Below are positions 1-8,819 of a stretch of DNA of 64,000 bases, piece after piece. Source of the stretch: Streptomyces sp. BV286 (GTDB lineage Bacteria; Actinomycetota; Actinomycetes; Streptomycetales; Streptomycetaceae); NCBI RefSeq assembly GCF_019090165.1, contig NZ_JAHRIB010000143.1, forward strand, positions 62,001 to 126,000, written 5' to 3'. A program made the translations under genes and the position numbers. Each line of letters opens with the position of its first letter. The first letter of the stretch is position 1. The notes beneath the pieces are model-generated. The model was not told where the DNA came from, made no database searches, and saw only the letters and a list, made by a program, of their open reading frames with translations.

Positions 1-159
1 GAGGTAGATCGAATACACGATCGGTGCCAGGAAGACAAGGGCGAACACGGCCACGAAGGGACCGATGAACCCCCACCCCGTCCAGGAGCGGCGGTTCCCC
101 TGCGCGGGAGGCCGGGCCGGGCGCCGCTTCGCGGCCGCCGGCGGTTGTAGCGTCGTCAT
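1..159 (-). CDS. Sugar ABC transporter permease, N-terminal fragment
   Basis: Only the first 53 codons are inside the window; the gene continues past base 1. The N-terminus is a short Pro/Arg/Ala-rich cytoplasmic tail followed by a hydrophobic segment (GFIGPFVAVFALVFLAPIVY). That arrangement is typical of the first membrane helix of MalF/UgpA-type inner-membrane permeases of carbohydrate ABC importers. The ATG is at 159-157, preceded by GAGGAA. It diverges from the LacI regulator at 353, and two LacI-type operators lie between them, so it is probably the first gene of a repressed sugar-uptake operon. The family call rests on a short stretch and is an inference. Confidence 0.6.
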   Translation of the reverse strand, partial: MTTLQPPAAAKRRPARPPAQGNRRSWTGWGFIGPFVAVFALVFLAPIVYSIYL

Positions 160-207
160 GTCGTTCCTCGCTCGTCCCTCTCGCGAACCCGGCGTCGCAC
201 GCCGCTG

Positions 208-223
208 ATGTTTGCGTAAACAT
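208..223. promoter_or_regulatory. LacI-family operator (imperfect copy)
   Basis: ATGTTTGCGTAAACAT differs by one base from the perfect palindrome at 252-267. It lies about 49 bp upstream of the permease start, where a repressor would block its transcription. Confidence 0.7.
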
Positions 224-251
224 CCAGGTCCGGAAGACCCCGTGGCCTGTT

Positions 252-267
252 ATGTTTACGTAAACAT
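252..267. promoter_or_regulatory. LacI-family operator (perfect 16-bp palindrome)
   Basis: ATGTTTACGTAAACAT is a perfect palindrome with the central CG typical of LacI/GalR operators. It sits in the divergent gap between the permease and the lacI-like gene. Identical copies occur at 55853-55868 and 55921-55936. Confidence 0.8.
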
Positions 268-352
268 CTGATGGCGGCATGTCTACACTGCCCCGTTGAC
301 GGTGGTCAAGGGTCATTTGAGGAAACTGTGGTTCGTTCAGCGAGGGAGACGG

Positions 353-1432
353 GTGGACACGACGGACAGCGCCTCGGCGAGCAGACCGCAGGCCGCGGCG
401 CGTAACAGGAAGCGGGCCTCCCGCCGGACGCAGAGCGCGTCCATGGCGGACGTCGCCCGTCTGGCCGGCGTCTCCTCGCAGACCGTCTCGCGTGTCTCCA
501 ACGGTTACGCGGGTGTGAACGAGGAGACCCGGCAGCAGGTGCTGGAGGCCATGCGCGAGCTGGGCTACCGGCCCAACAGCGCCGCCCGGGCGCTCAAGCG
601 CGGTGAGTTCCGCACCATAGGCGTCATCACCTTCGGGCTGTCGACCACCGGTAACGTCCGCACGCTGGAGGCGATCGCGACCTCCGCGGCGCACGAGGGC
701 TATGCCGTGACCCTTCTGCCGGTCGCCGTCCCGACCCAGGACGAGGTGCGTGGGGCGTTCTCCCGGCTGGGGGAGCTGGCCGTCGACGCCGTCATCGTCA
801 TCCTGGAGGTCCACCTGCTCGACGCGGTGACCCTCTCGCTGCCGCCGCACATAAAGGTGGTCGTGGCCGACTCCGACGCGGGTGACCGCTACACGGTGGT
901 CGACACCGACCAGGCGGGCGGCAGCCGCGACGCCGTGCGGTACCTGCTCGGCCTCGGCCACGACACGGTCTGGCACCTGGCGGGCCCCGAGGAGTCCTTC
1001 GCGGCGCAGCGCCGGGCCGATGCCTGGCGCGCCGAGCTCACCGAGGCGGGCCGCGCCACGCCCCCGGTGGTGCGCGGCGACTGGTCGGCCGAGTCCGGCT
1101 ACCGGGCCGGCCTCGAACTGGCCGAACAGCGGGACTGCACGGCGGTGTTCGCGGCCAACGACCAGATGGCGCTCGGCCTGCTGCGTGCTCTGCACGAGCG
1201 GGGCCGGTACGTGCCCGACGACGTCAGTGTCATCGGCTTCGACGACATTCCCGAGGCCGGCTCGTTCCTGCCGCCCCTGACCACCGTCCACCAGGACTTC
1301 GCCGAGGTGGGCCGCCGTTGCGTCGAGGGTGTGCTGCGGCAGATGCACCAGGACGTGCCGGAGCACGGGACCACGCTCGTGCCCACGCGGTTGGTGGTGC
1401 GCGACAGTACGGCGGGCCCGCGAGAGCGGTAG
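353..1432 (+). CDS. LacI family transcriptional regulator
   Basis: A 359-residue DNA-binding repressor. After about 30 basic, low-complexity residues comes the LacI helix-turn-helix (MADVARLAGVSSQTVSRVSN, residues 31-50), then the hinge helix (RPNSAARAL) and a periplasmic-binding-protein-like effector domain ending with the usual GFDDIPEA segment. The effector is presumably a sugar. I place the start at GTG 353 because GAGGGAGA at 342-349 is a good ribosome binding site; an in-frame TTG at 296 would add 19 residues that do not look conserved. Operators between this gene and the divergent permease suggest autoregulation and control of sugar uptake. Matching operators before the GH5 gene at 55.7 kb suggest that this protein also controls that hydrolase. 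Confidence 0.93.
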   Translation: MDTTDSASASRPQAAARNRKRASRRTQSASMADVARLAGVSSQTVSRVSNGYAGVNEETRQQVLEAMRELGYRPNSAARALKRGEFRTIGVITFGLSTTGNVRTLEAIATSAAHEGYAVTLLPVAVPTQDEVRGAFSRLGELAVDAVIVILEVHLLDAVTLSLPPHIKVVVADSDAGDRYTVVDTDQAGGSRDAVRYLLGLGHDTVWHLAGPEESFAAQRRADAWRAELTEAGRATPPVVRGDWSAESGYRAGLELAEQRDCTAVFAANDQMALGLLRALHERGRYVPDDVSVIGFDDIPEAGSFLPPLTTVHQDFAEVGRRCVEGVLRQMHQDVPEHGTTLVPTRLVVRDSTAGPRER

Positions 1433-1769
1433 GGCCGCCGCCCCATCGGTCCGCGGGTGTCCGGGCCTACCTCGTCGGCCCGGCCCCCCTTTCGCAGCGC
1501 ACCCGGCTTTCCGGTGTGCCTGCCCGCGACGGGCCGGGGTTCCGTCGCGGGCCCGGTCTCCGGCCTGCGTCCGGTCTCCGGCGAGCCTGCCTTCCGGCAG
1601 TACGGAGTCCGTCGCTCATTCCATCGCCCGCCCGGCCTCGTCACGCATCGGGTCTTCGGGTGCCCGTTGCGCCGAGCCGGGATCGGCTTCCGGGGCAACC
1701 GCCGTCGGCCCCACCGGACGCCGCACACGCCCCCGTAGGGCCCGTCTGGAGGCCGGTCTCGTCTCCGCC
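1433..1769. other. Gap between convergent genes
   Basis: This 337-bp gap separates the lacI-like gene from the convergent DUF3050 gene. Apart from the hairpin at 1522-1552 I see only GC-rich sequence with short repeats of GGTCTCCGGC. I see no credible gene. Confidence 0.5.
1522..1552. terminator. Hairpin terminator after lacI-like gene
   Basis: GCCCGCGACGG and CCGTCGCGGGC form a perfect 11-bp stem with a 9-nt loop, about 90 bp past the regulator stop codon. There is no U-tract, as is common in Streptomyces. Confidence 0.6.
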
Positions 1770-2561
1770 TCAGCCGCCGGAGTGCTCCATGGCTTCCACG
1801 ATTGCGTCCCAGAACCGGGACCTGGCCTCCAGGGCGAGGGCCGCGGTCTCCGCGGCCTCCTGCCAGCGGGTGTCGTCGTCGCCGCACAGGTCGGCCACCA
1901 TGGCCATGGCCATGGGTGTGTGCTCCTCGCCGTCGACCTCGATGTGACGGGCCAGGTAGTCGCAGAAGACCGGGAACCGGTCGGCGCCCTCCTTCCTGAT
2001 CACCTGGTCGAACATGTCCGGGATGAGGTCCTCCCGGGAGAAGGCGAAGGCCGCCGCCCGGGCGTGGAGCGGGCGGTCGTGGATGATCCCGAACGTCGTA
2101 CGGACGAACTCGGCGGCGGGGCCGGGGACCTGGGCGACCCGCAGCGCGGCGGGCACGTCGTGCCCCTCCGCGAGCAGTGCGAGGAACGTGTCCAGGCGTG
2201 AGGTGTCCGCGCCCGCCTCGGTCATTCCGGCCCGGTACAGCTCGAAGTGGCTGGTGAAGCCGCCCTCGAGCTCGTCGCTCTCCTCCACCAGCACGATGTC
2301 GTTGATCAGCCGCCGGCTCACCTGTGAGCCGCGGGGCACCCAGGGGACGTCCACACACGTCAACTCCCGCTGGAGGGACTTCAGCAGGGACATGAAGTCC
2401 CACACCGCGTAGACGTGGTGCTGCATGAAGGTCGCCATCTGTTCCCGCGTGTTTATCCGCTGGTAGATCGGATGGGCGGTCACCTCTTTACGGGCCGGTT
2501 CGATCCCCGCGCGCACCCTGTCGATCCCTGCGTGGGTCATGCTCCAGTCATACCTGGACAT
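1770..2561 (-). CDS. DUF3050 heme-oxygenase-like protein, putative diiron oxygenase
   Basis: The 263-residue protein matches the DUF3050 family, an all-helical heme-oxygenase-like fold. Acidic and His residues lie where metal-binding helices would be: HHVYAVWDF near residue 48, LVEESDE near 92, a SHFEL segment, and RHIEVDGEEHTPMA in the C-terminal third. This spacing recalls heme-oxygenase-like diiron oxygenases (UndA/SznF type), some of which N-oxidise amines; that activity is inference. The start is the second ATG (2561), because GAGGAG lies just before it and overlaps the first in-frame ATG at 2573. It is transcribed divergently from the p-aminobenzoate cluster, where an arylamine substrate would be available. 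Confidence 0.8.
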   Translation of the reverse strand: MSRYDWSMTHAGIDRVRAGIEPARKEVTAHPIYQRINTREQMATFMQHHVYAVWDFMSLLKSLQRELTCVDVPWVPRGSQVSRRLINDIVLVEESDELEGGFTSHFELYRAGMTEAGADTSRLDTFLALLAEGHDVPAALRVAQVPGPAAEFVRTTFGIIHDRPLHARAAAFAFSREDLIPDMFDQVIRKEGADRFPVFCDYLARHIEVDGEEHTPMAMAMVADLCGDDDTRWQEAAETAALALEARSRFWDAIVEAMEHSGG

Positions 2562-2819
2562 GGATCTCCTCATTGCTCTTTACAGGTCCGGCTGATTCGG
2601 CTCTTCGCGTCGCCGGTGAACGGTGCCCCCGAGAGTGATGGTGCCGCTCTTTTCGAGAGTCCGGCAAGCGATTCCGGGAATCCCGAAGAGCAGCTCGGGA
2701 GAGTGTCCGGCAAAACATACCCAATCGGACACAAAGGTGACGAACGCGCGTGAGCCGGGCAGCGGCAAAAACTCCGTTGAGAGTTGAACAGCAAGCCTTC
2801 TCTTTCCGTATTCCAGGGC
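2562..2819. promoter_or_regulatory. Divergent promoter region of the PABA-type cluster
   Basis: About 260 bp between the DUF3050 gene and the ABM gene. It is less GC-rich than its surroundings and contains two related GAGAGT...CCGGCAA stretches near 2657 and 2700. I cannot assign -10/-35 boxes with confidence. Confidence 0.4.
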
Positions 2820-3416
2820 GTGACCAGGAATCCCGTGACCGTCACCGTCGCGTATCGAGTGGTGCCGGGCCGCGAGGCCGAGTTCCACTCCTGGGGGTGG
2901 GGTGTACTACGTGCCGGCGCGCAGCAACCGGGCTTTCTCGGTGGTGGCGTACTCGTCGACGGAGAGGCTGAGTGGCATGTTGTCTACCGCTTCACCAGCG
3001 AGGATTCCGTCCTGGCGTGGGACTCTTCGCCCGAGCGGGCGCAGTGGCAGGCGCGCGGCGAGACGCTTGGCCGGGAGACCGGGCGGCGGACCGTGCAAGG
3101 TTCCAGGGTCTGGTTCGATTCGCAGAACGAAACCGCTTCCGCGGCTGCGGCGGCCCCACGCCCGCCACCGAAGTGGAAGTTATGGTTCGTGAATATGAGC
3201 GCGGTCTTCCCTCCCGTTCTCCTGTTCAATTTGGCAATACTTCCTTATCTCGGCAGCCTCAACCCTCTCATCCGCACCTTGCTGCTGTGCCTGGCCGTCA
3301 CGGCCATGGTCACGTGGATCCTCATGCCGCGACTCCAGCGTTTCTTCAAGAAATGGCTGTACCCGCCCCTGCAGGCGATCCGTGGACGGCACAAACGCCG
3401 CACCGCGCAAGGCTGA
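2820..3416 (+). CDS. Antibiotic biosynthesis monooxygenase (ABM) domain protein with two membrane helices
   Basis: Residues 1 to about 95 form an ABM dimeric alpha/beta-barrel (VTVTVAYRVVPGREAEF start, then a HVVYRF strand). A Pro-rich linker follows, then two hydrophobic helices (SAVFPPVLLFNLAILPYL and LIRTLLLCLAVTAMVTWIL) and a basic tail. The enzyme-like domain would therefore be tethered to the cytoplasmic membrane. Known ABM proteins oxygenate or rearrange aromatic intermediates without cofactors, but many members have no known substrate. The start is uncertain: TTG 2784, GTG 2820 and GTG 2835 are all in frame, and I chose 2820 because ABM proteins begin there. The Leu codon at 3180-3182 is TTA, implying dependence on the bldA tRNA. 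It lies upstream of and co-directional with the ADC synthase gene. Confidence 0.8.
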   Translation: MTRNPVTVTVAYRVVPGREAEFHSWGWGVLRAGAQQPGFLGGGVLVDGEAEWHVVYRFTSEDSVLAWDSSPERAQWQARGETLGRETGRRTVQGSRVWFDSQNETASAAAAAPRPPPKWKLWFVNMSAVFPPVLLFNLAILPYLGSLNPLIRTLLLCLAVTAMVTWILMPRLQRFFKKWLYPPLQAIRGRHKRRTAQG

Positions 3417-3444
3417 GAAAGACAAATAAAGGGGGGTGGGCAGG

Positions 3445-5601
3445 TTGAAGACCTTGCTCATCGACAATTACGACTCGTACACGTACAACTTGTTCCAGCT
3501 GATGGCCGAGGTCAACGGCGAAGAGCCGACGGTGGTCCTCAACGACGCCCCGGCCGACGCTCGCCCGGACCTCCGGGAGTTCGACAACGTGGTGGTGTCC
3601 CCGGGGCCCGGGCACCCCGGCCGGCCCCGTGACTTCGGGATCAGCGCCACCGTGCTCGCGGAGTCCACCATCCCCGTCCTGGGCGTCTGTCTGGGGCACC
3701 AGGGCATCGCGGCGGCCGAGAACGGCCGGGTGGCGGCCGCACCGCAACCACGGCACGGGCATCTCTCACGCATCCGGCACGACGGCGAGGACCTGTTCCG
3801 CGGACTGCCGCAGGACTTCACCGCGGTCCGCTACCACTCGCTGTCCGTGCGCGAACCACTGCCGGCGAGCCTCAAGGGCACCGCCTGGGCCGAGGACGGC
3901 GTACTCATGGGACTGCGGCACCGCAGCCGGCCGCTGTGGGGCGTGCAGTTCCACCCGGAGTCCGTCCTCACCGAGTTCGGCCACCGGCTGTTCCTGAACT
4001 TCCGGGGTCTCACGGCGGCCCGGCCCCGCCCGGTCCGGCCGGCGAAGTCCCGGGTGCCGAGGCCGCGTCCCGAGAACACCGAGGACACCGCGGGCACGGT
4101 CTTCGTGCCCCGGCCCCGGCGGCCCGCACCGGCCGGCTACCGGCTGCACACCCGCCGGATCGCGGCCGCCGTGGACGCCGAGACGGCCTTCACCCGGATG
4201 TGCGCGGACGCACCGAGAGCGTTCTGGCTGGACAGCGCACGGGTCGAGGAGGGGCAGTCGCGCTTCTCGTTCTTCGGCGACGGCACCGGCCCGCTGGCCG
4301 AGTTCGTGCGCTACGACGTCGACAGCGGCGTCTGCGAGATCGAGCGGGCGGGCCGGCCCGTACGGAAGGTCCGGGCCAGCGTCTTCGACTACCTGAAACG
4401 GCAGTTGGCGACCCGCCGGGTGGACGCCGGAGAGCTGCCCTTCGACTTCACCGGCGGCTATGTCGGCTACTTCGGCTACGAGTTGAAGGCCGACTGCGGT
4501 GCGTCGAACCGCCACCGGGCCGACACCCCGGACGCCTGCTGGCTCTTCGCCGACCGGCTCGTCGCCGTCGACCACCGGGACGGATTCACCTACGCCGTCT
4601 GCCTGGCCGAGAACACCCCGCAGGGCACGCGCGAGGCCACCGACTGGCTCGACGGCGCCGTGGCGCAGCTGAGCTTCGTGTCGTCGCCGGAACCCGCCCC
4701 GGCGCCGCCGTCCGCCGCCGAGCCCGACCTCCGTGCCGCCGAACCGTGGCTGGTCCGCGACCGGGCGACCTACCTCGCCGACATCGAGGCCTGCCGTCGT
4801 GAACTCGAAGCCGGCACCAGCTACGAGATCTGCCTGACCAACGCCGCCGAGTTACCCGCCCCGCCCGACCCGCTGGCCTACTACCGGGTGCTCCGGCGCA
4901 TCAACCCCGCCCCGTACGCCGCGTATCTGAGGTTCGGGGACCTGGCCGTGGCGGGCGCGTCCCCCGAGCGGTTCCTGCGGATCACCCGGGACGGTGTCGC
5001 CGAGGCCAAGCCCATCAAGGGCACCGCCCCCCGCGACAGCCGCCCGGAGGAGGACGCCCGGCTCAGGGACTCGCTCGCCGCCGACCCCAAGACCCGCGCC
5101 GAGAACCTGATGATCGTCGACCTGCTCCGCAACGACCTCGGCCGCGTCTGCGAGACCGCGACGGTCAGCGTCCCCCGCCTGATGGCCACCGAGACGTACG
5201 CGACCGTGCACCAGCTCGTCTCCACCGTCGAGGGCCGGCTCCGGGAGGGCGTCGACGCGGTGGACTGCGTCCGCGCCTGCTTCCCCGGCGGCTCGATGAC
5301 CGGAGCACCGAAACTGCGGACGATGGAGATCATCGACACGCTGGAGACCGAGCCCCGCGGCGTCTACTCCGGCGCCGTCGGCTACCTCGGCTGCAGCGGC
5401 GGAGCCGACCTCAACATCGTCATCCGCACCGCCGTCCTCACCGACGGCCGGATGCGTCTGGGCGCGGGCGGCGCCATCGTCCTCGGCTCGGACTCCGAGG
5501 CGGAGTACGACGAGATGCTGCTCAAGACCGCCGCTCAGCTACGGGCCCACCGCGAGGCCACCGCCACCGCGCCCCGCTCCCTGCCGGAGCAGGTCCGATG
5601 A
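3445..5601 (+). CDS. pabAB: Fused aminodeoxychorismate synthase (PabA-PabB)
   Basis: A 718-residue fusion. Residues 1-190 are a class I glutamine amidotransferase (VLGVCLGHQG with Cys82; QFHPE with His170 and Glu172). The rest is a chorismate-binding domain. The motif PIKGT places Lys525 where PabB-type aminodeoxychorismate synthases carry the nucleophilic lysine, whereas anthranilate synthases have Ala (PIAGT). The product should be 4-amino-4-deoxychorismate made from chorismate and glutamine. Such fusions are typical of secondary-metabolite clusters (candicidin, aureothin, chloramphenicol types). Start TTG 3445 has a G-rich binding site (3431-3436) and matches the usual M-K-T-L-L-I-D N-terminus; GTG 3436 overlaps that site. 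A TTA Leu codon lies at 4852-4854. The stop overlaps the next start (ATGA). Confidence 0.95.
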   Translation: MKTLLIDNYDSYTYNLFQLMAEVNGEEPTVVLNDAPADARPDLREFDNVVVSPGPGHPGRPRDFGISATVLAESTIPVLGVCLGHQGIAAAENGRVAAAPQPRHGHLSRIRHDGEDLFRGLPQDFTAVRYHSLSVREPLPASLKGTAWAEDGVLMGLRHRSRPLWGVQFHPESVLTEFGHRLFLNFRGLTAARPRPVRPAKSRVPRPRPENTEDTAGTVFVPRPRRPAPAGYRLHTRRIAAAVDAETAFTRMCADAPRAFWLDSARVEEGQSRFSFFGDGTGPLAEFVRYDVDSGVCEIERAGRPVRKVRASVFDYLKRQLATRRVDAGELPFDFTGGYVGYFGYELKADCGASNRHRADTPDACWLFADRLVAVDHRDGFTYAVCLAENTPQGTREATDWLDGAVAQLSFVSSPEPAPAPPSAAEPDLRAAEPWLVRDRATYLADIEACRRELEAGTSYEICLTNAAELPAPPDPLAYYRVLRRINPAPYAAYLRFGDLAVAGASPERFLRITRDGVAEAKPIKGTAPRDSRPEEDARLRDSLAADPKTRAENLMIVDLLRNDLGRVCETATVSVPRLMATETYATVHQLVSTVEGRLREGVDAVDCVRACFPGGSMTGAPKLRTMEIIDTLETEPRGVYSGAVGYLGCSGGADLNIVIRTAVLTDGRMRLGAGGAIVLGSDSEAEYDEMLLKTAAQLRAHREATATAPRSLPEQVR

Positions 5602-7184
5602 CGCCCCCCGCCTCCGCCCCGAGCCCCACCGACACGGCCCGCCCCGCAACCGCGGACACCGCCGAGGACACCGAGGGCGGCAACCTGGCCGTCGCGCTCG
5701 CCGCGCTGGCCGAGCGGAACGGCTGGACGGACCGGCCCGCCTTCCACCAGGGGCACCGGGCCTGGACCCACGGTGAGGTGCACGACCTCGCGTCCCGGGC
5801 CGCCGGGGTGCTGGCCGACCACGGAGTCCGCCCCGGCGACCGGGTGCTGCTCGCGCTGCCCGACTCCCTCGCCTGGGTGACGGCCTTCCTCGCCACCGCC
5901 CGGCTCGGCGCGGTCGCGGTCCTCGTCAACCCCGAACTGACCCCGGCCAACCACGAGTTCATGGCCGCCGACGCCGAAGCCGAGCTGTGCGTGACCGGAC
6001 CGGGCCTGGAGGAGCGGTTCGCCGGACGGACGCGACTGGGCGCCGACCAGCTCGTCGCGCTCACCCGCGGTGCCCCGCCGACCACCGGGGCCCATCCGGC
6101 CGGCCCGCGCACCCCGCTCTACATCCAGTACACCTCCGGCACGACCGGCACCCCCAAAGGCGTCGTGCACTGCCACGGCGACCCCGGCAAGTACCACGAC
6201 CTCATCGGCGACCGCCTCCTGCGGATCACCCCGGACGACGTGACCCTGTCGGTGTCCAAACTGTTCTTCGCCTACGGCTTCGGCAACGCCTTCGTCTTTC
6301 CGCTCTTCTCGGGGTCCTCGGCCGTACTGGTCGACCGGCGCCCCTCACCCGCGGCGGTGGACGAACTCGTCGCCCGGCACCGGGTGACCCTGCTCTACTC
6401 CGTCCCCTCGGCGTACGCGGCGCTGGTCGCCGACCGCGCCGACGACCACGCAGCCTGCTTCGCCTCCGTACGCGCCGCGGTGTCGGCCGGCGAAGGCATG
6501 CCCGCCGGACTCGGCGAACGCGTCACCGAACTGCTCGGCGCGCCCGTACTGGAACAGATCGGCTCCACCGAGGCCGGACACGCCTTCTGCGCCAACAGCC
6601 TCGACGCGAACACCCCGGGCACCGTCGGCCGGCCCGTGCCGGGCTTCGACCTGGAGCTCCGCGACCGTACGGGACACCCGGTGCCGGACGGCACGGAGGG
6701 CGAACTCTGGGTACGGGGGCCGACGTTGACCCCCGGATACCTGAACCTGCCCGAGGAGACTGAGCGCGCCCTGGCCGACGGATGGCTGGCCACCCGGGAC
6801 CGCGCGCGGTGCGAGGCGGACGGCACGTACCGCATCCTCGGCAGGGCCGACGACATGGAGCTGGTCGGCGGGATCACCGTCTCCCTGCTGGAGGTGGAGG
6901 CCGTCCTGCGCAGGCACCCCGCGGTACGGGAGGTCGCCGTCGCGTCCGTCGCCGACGAACGCGGTGCGACCGCCCTGCGGGCCTACGTCGTCATCGGCGT
7001 GGCGGCCACGGCCGCCCCGACCTTCGCGGCCACCAAGTCCGACCTGCAGGCCGCCCTCCTCGCCCTTGCCCGCGAACACCTGGCCGCCTTCAAGGTGCCC
7101 AGGACCATCCACGTCGTGCCGTCACTGCCCCGCACCCCGACCGGCAAGCTCCGCCGTCACCTCGTACGCCGAGGGGCGTGGTGA
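5598..7184 (+). CDS. Benzoate-CoA-ligase-like AMP-forming enzyme
   Basis: A 528-residue ANL-superfamily adenylating enzyme. It has the P-loop-like YTSGTTGTPKG motif, the A5-type GSTEAGH, the hinge region GRADDMELVGG, and the C-terminal catalytic lysine in RTPTGKLRRH. It most resembles benzoate-CoA ligases. Given the upstream ADC synthase, the likely substrate is p-aminobenzoate or an oxidised derivative, converted to an acyl-adenylate and then a CoA thioester. It overlaps the ADC synthase gene by 4 nt (ATGA) and the next gene begins at its stop, so the genes are co-translated. No carrier protein is visible nearby, so CoA is the likely acceptor. Substrate is inference. Confidence 0.9.
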   Translation: MTPPASAPSPTDTARPATADTAEDTEGGNLAVALAALAERNGWTDRPAFHQGHRAWTHGEVHDLASRAAGVLADHGVRPGDRVLLALPDSLAWVTAFLATARLGAVAVLVNPELTPANHEFMAADAEAELCVTGPGLEERFAGRTRLGADQLVALTRGAPPTTGAHPAGPRTPLYIQYTSGTTGTPKGVVHCHGDPGKYHDLIGDRLLRITPDDVTLSVSKLFFAYGFGNAFVFPLFSGSSAVLVDRRPSPAAVDELVARHRVTLLYSVPSAYAALVADRADDHAACFASVRAAVSAGEGMPAGLGERVTELLGAPVLEQIGSTEAGHAFCANSLDANTPGTVGRPVPGFDLELRDRTGHPVPDGTEGELWVRGPTLTPGYLNLPEETERALADGWLATRDRARCEADGTYRILGRADDMELVGGITVSLLEVEAVLRRHPAVREVAVASVADERGATALRAYVVIGVAATAAPTFAATKSDLQAALLALAREHLAAFKVPRTIHVVPSLPRTPTGKLRRHLVRRGAW

Positions 7185-7225
7185 CCATGGCCGTGAACGC
7201 TCACACCGCAGAAAGGAAAGGGCCC

Positions 7226-8818
7226 ATGCCACCCAAGCAACCCCTGCTGTCCGATCGTGGCTTCTACCTCGGCCCGCTGTTCCGGCAGGCCGCCGTCCGG
7301 CACGGAGCCGTCCCGGTCACCCTGGACCGGCCGCTGGACGTCCACCCGGGCCTCGGGCTCGACCTCACCTACCCGCTCCTGGCGTCTCTGGTCGACGACC
7401 TGGCGGGCCGGTTGTGGGAGGCCGGGGTCCGGCCCTCCGAGCACGTCGTCGTCCACAAGTCGGACAACCTCGACATCGTCCTGCTGGCCTGTGCCGTCTC
7501 CCACATCGGCGCCGTGCCCGTCCTGCTCTCGCCGGGTCTTCAGGGCCCCGTCGTCGGGCGGCTGCTGCAGCGGCTGAACGAGCCGTGGCTCATCACCGAC
7601 CGGGCGAAGCTCACCGGCCCGCTCAAGGACATCGACGTCGCCGGGCTCGTCAGGCGGACGCTCAGCGTGGACGACGCGCCCGCAGCCGTTCCGCTGGACA
7701 AGTACGCGGGCGCCCCGCTCCACGCCCCCGTCCGGCTGCACCCCCGCGAACCCGCGCTCATCACCCACAGCTCGGGCACGACGGGCGACCCCAAGCTCGC
7801 CGTGCACTGCGCGAACACCATGTGGAACCGGCTCGTCCCGCAGAAGGCCATGGGCTGGCCCACCCGGGGCGAGACCGCGGCCCTGCACCTGTCGTTCGTG
7901 CACTCACGCTTCTACCATCTGCTCGGTGTGCTGCTGCACTTCGGCAGCCCGCTGCTGTTCATCACCGACCCTGAGCCCGCCGCCGCGGGCCCGCTGCTGG
8001 CCCGGCACCGTCCCGGCATCGTCGAGACCCACCCCAACACCTTCGTGCTGTGGGAGGAACTGGCCGACGCACCCGGCGCTCCGCTGGCCCGCGTGCGCTC
8101 GTACAGCAGCACCTTCGACGCCATCCACCCGCGCACCGTGCAGCGGCTGCTCGGTGCGTCGAACCGGCGCTCGCCGTGGCTGATGCAGCTGTACGGGCAG
8201 AGCGAGACGGGTCCGGTCGCGTTCCAGTGGTACACGCGGCGCAGTGCGGCCCGCGCCGACGGCCGCCGGGTCGGTATCGGCATTCCCGGCTTCACCGGCG
8301 TCCGGATCGCCGACAACGGGGGACGACGGGCCAGGCCCGGCACCGCCGGCCGCATCGAGGCGCGGACCAGGGGCCGGATCCTCACCTATCTCGGCGCCCA
8401 GAAGCAGTACGACCGTCAACTGGACGGCGACTGGTGGCAGATGGGTGACATGGGCTACCGGAACCGGTGGGGCGCGCTGTACCTGATCGACCGTGAGATC
8501 GACCAGATCGACGCCGTGCACAGCAACCTGGAGATCGAGGACATGCTGATGTCCCGCCTCGGCGAACTGCGCGAGGTCGTCATCGTGCCCGGCGCCGACC
8601 GTGAGCCCGTGCCGGTGGTGTGCCTGCGGCGCGAGGAGCCGCTCGACCTGCGGCGCTGGCGGGAGGCCACCGCGGACCTGCCCGCGATGGCCGACCCAAG
8701 GCAGTGGCGCTTCGAGGACCTGCCGATGACCTCCACCTGGAAGGTCAAGCGGGTGGAGATCACCCGCATGCTCACCGGGAGCGCCACGGTGACCGCCGAC
8801 TCCGCCGGCGGCGCCTGA
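7226..8818 (+). CDS. Second AMP-binding acyl/aryl-CoA synthetase
   Basis: A 530-residue ANL-family enzyme, clearly divergent from its neighbour. Motifs are THSSGTTGDPK, MQLYGQSETG, the DWWQMGDMGY core with LIDREIDQID, and a terminal STWKVKR lysine. It could activate the same aromatic acid at another stage, a different acyl partner, or catalyse amide or ester formation from an adenylate. I chose ATG 7226 because GAAAGGAAAG (7211-7220) is an excellent ribosome binding site; GTG 7181, which overlaps the preceding stop, and ATG 7187 are alternatives. It is followed after one base by the flavin monooxygenase gene. Confidence 0.88.
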   Translation: MPPKQPLLSDRGFYLGPLFRQAAVRHGAVPVTLDRPLDVHPGLGLDLTYPLLASLVDDLAGRLWEAGVRPSEHVVVHKSDNLDIVLLACAVSHIGAVPVLLSPGLQGPVVGRLLQRLNEPWLITDRAKLTGPLKDIDVAGLVRRTLSVDDAPAAVPLDKYAGAPLHAPVRLHPREPALITHSSGTTGDPKLAVHCANTMWNRLVPQKAMGWPTRGETAALHLSFVHSRFYHLLGVLLHFGSPLLFITDPEPAAAGPLLARHRPGIVETHPNTFVLWEELADAPGAPLARVRSYSSTFDAIHPRTVQRLLGASNRRSPWLMQLYGQSETGPVAFQWYTRRSAARADGRRVGIGIPGFTGVRIADNGGRRARPGTAGRIEARTRGRILTYLGAQKQYDRQLDGDWWQMGDMGYRNRWGALYLIDREIDQIDAVHSNLEIEDMLMSRLGELREVVIVPGADREPVPVVCLRREEPLDLRRWREATADLPAMADPRQWRFEDLPMTSTWKVKRVEITRMLTGSATVTADSAGGA

Positions 8819-8819
8819 C

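Noticed and set aside
296..352. TTG 296 as start of the LacI regulator
   Set aside because: GTG 353 has the better ribosome binding site, and the extra 19 residues are not typical of the family.
3445..5601. Anthranilate synthase or PhzE-type enzyme
   Set aside because: The PIKGT lysine is the ADC synthase signature; anthranilate synthases have Ala there. A PabC-like gene also follows.
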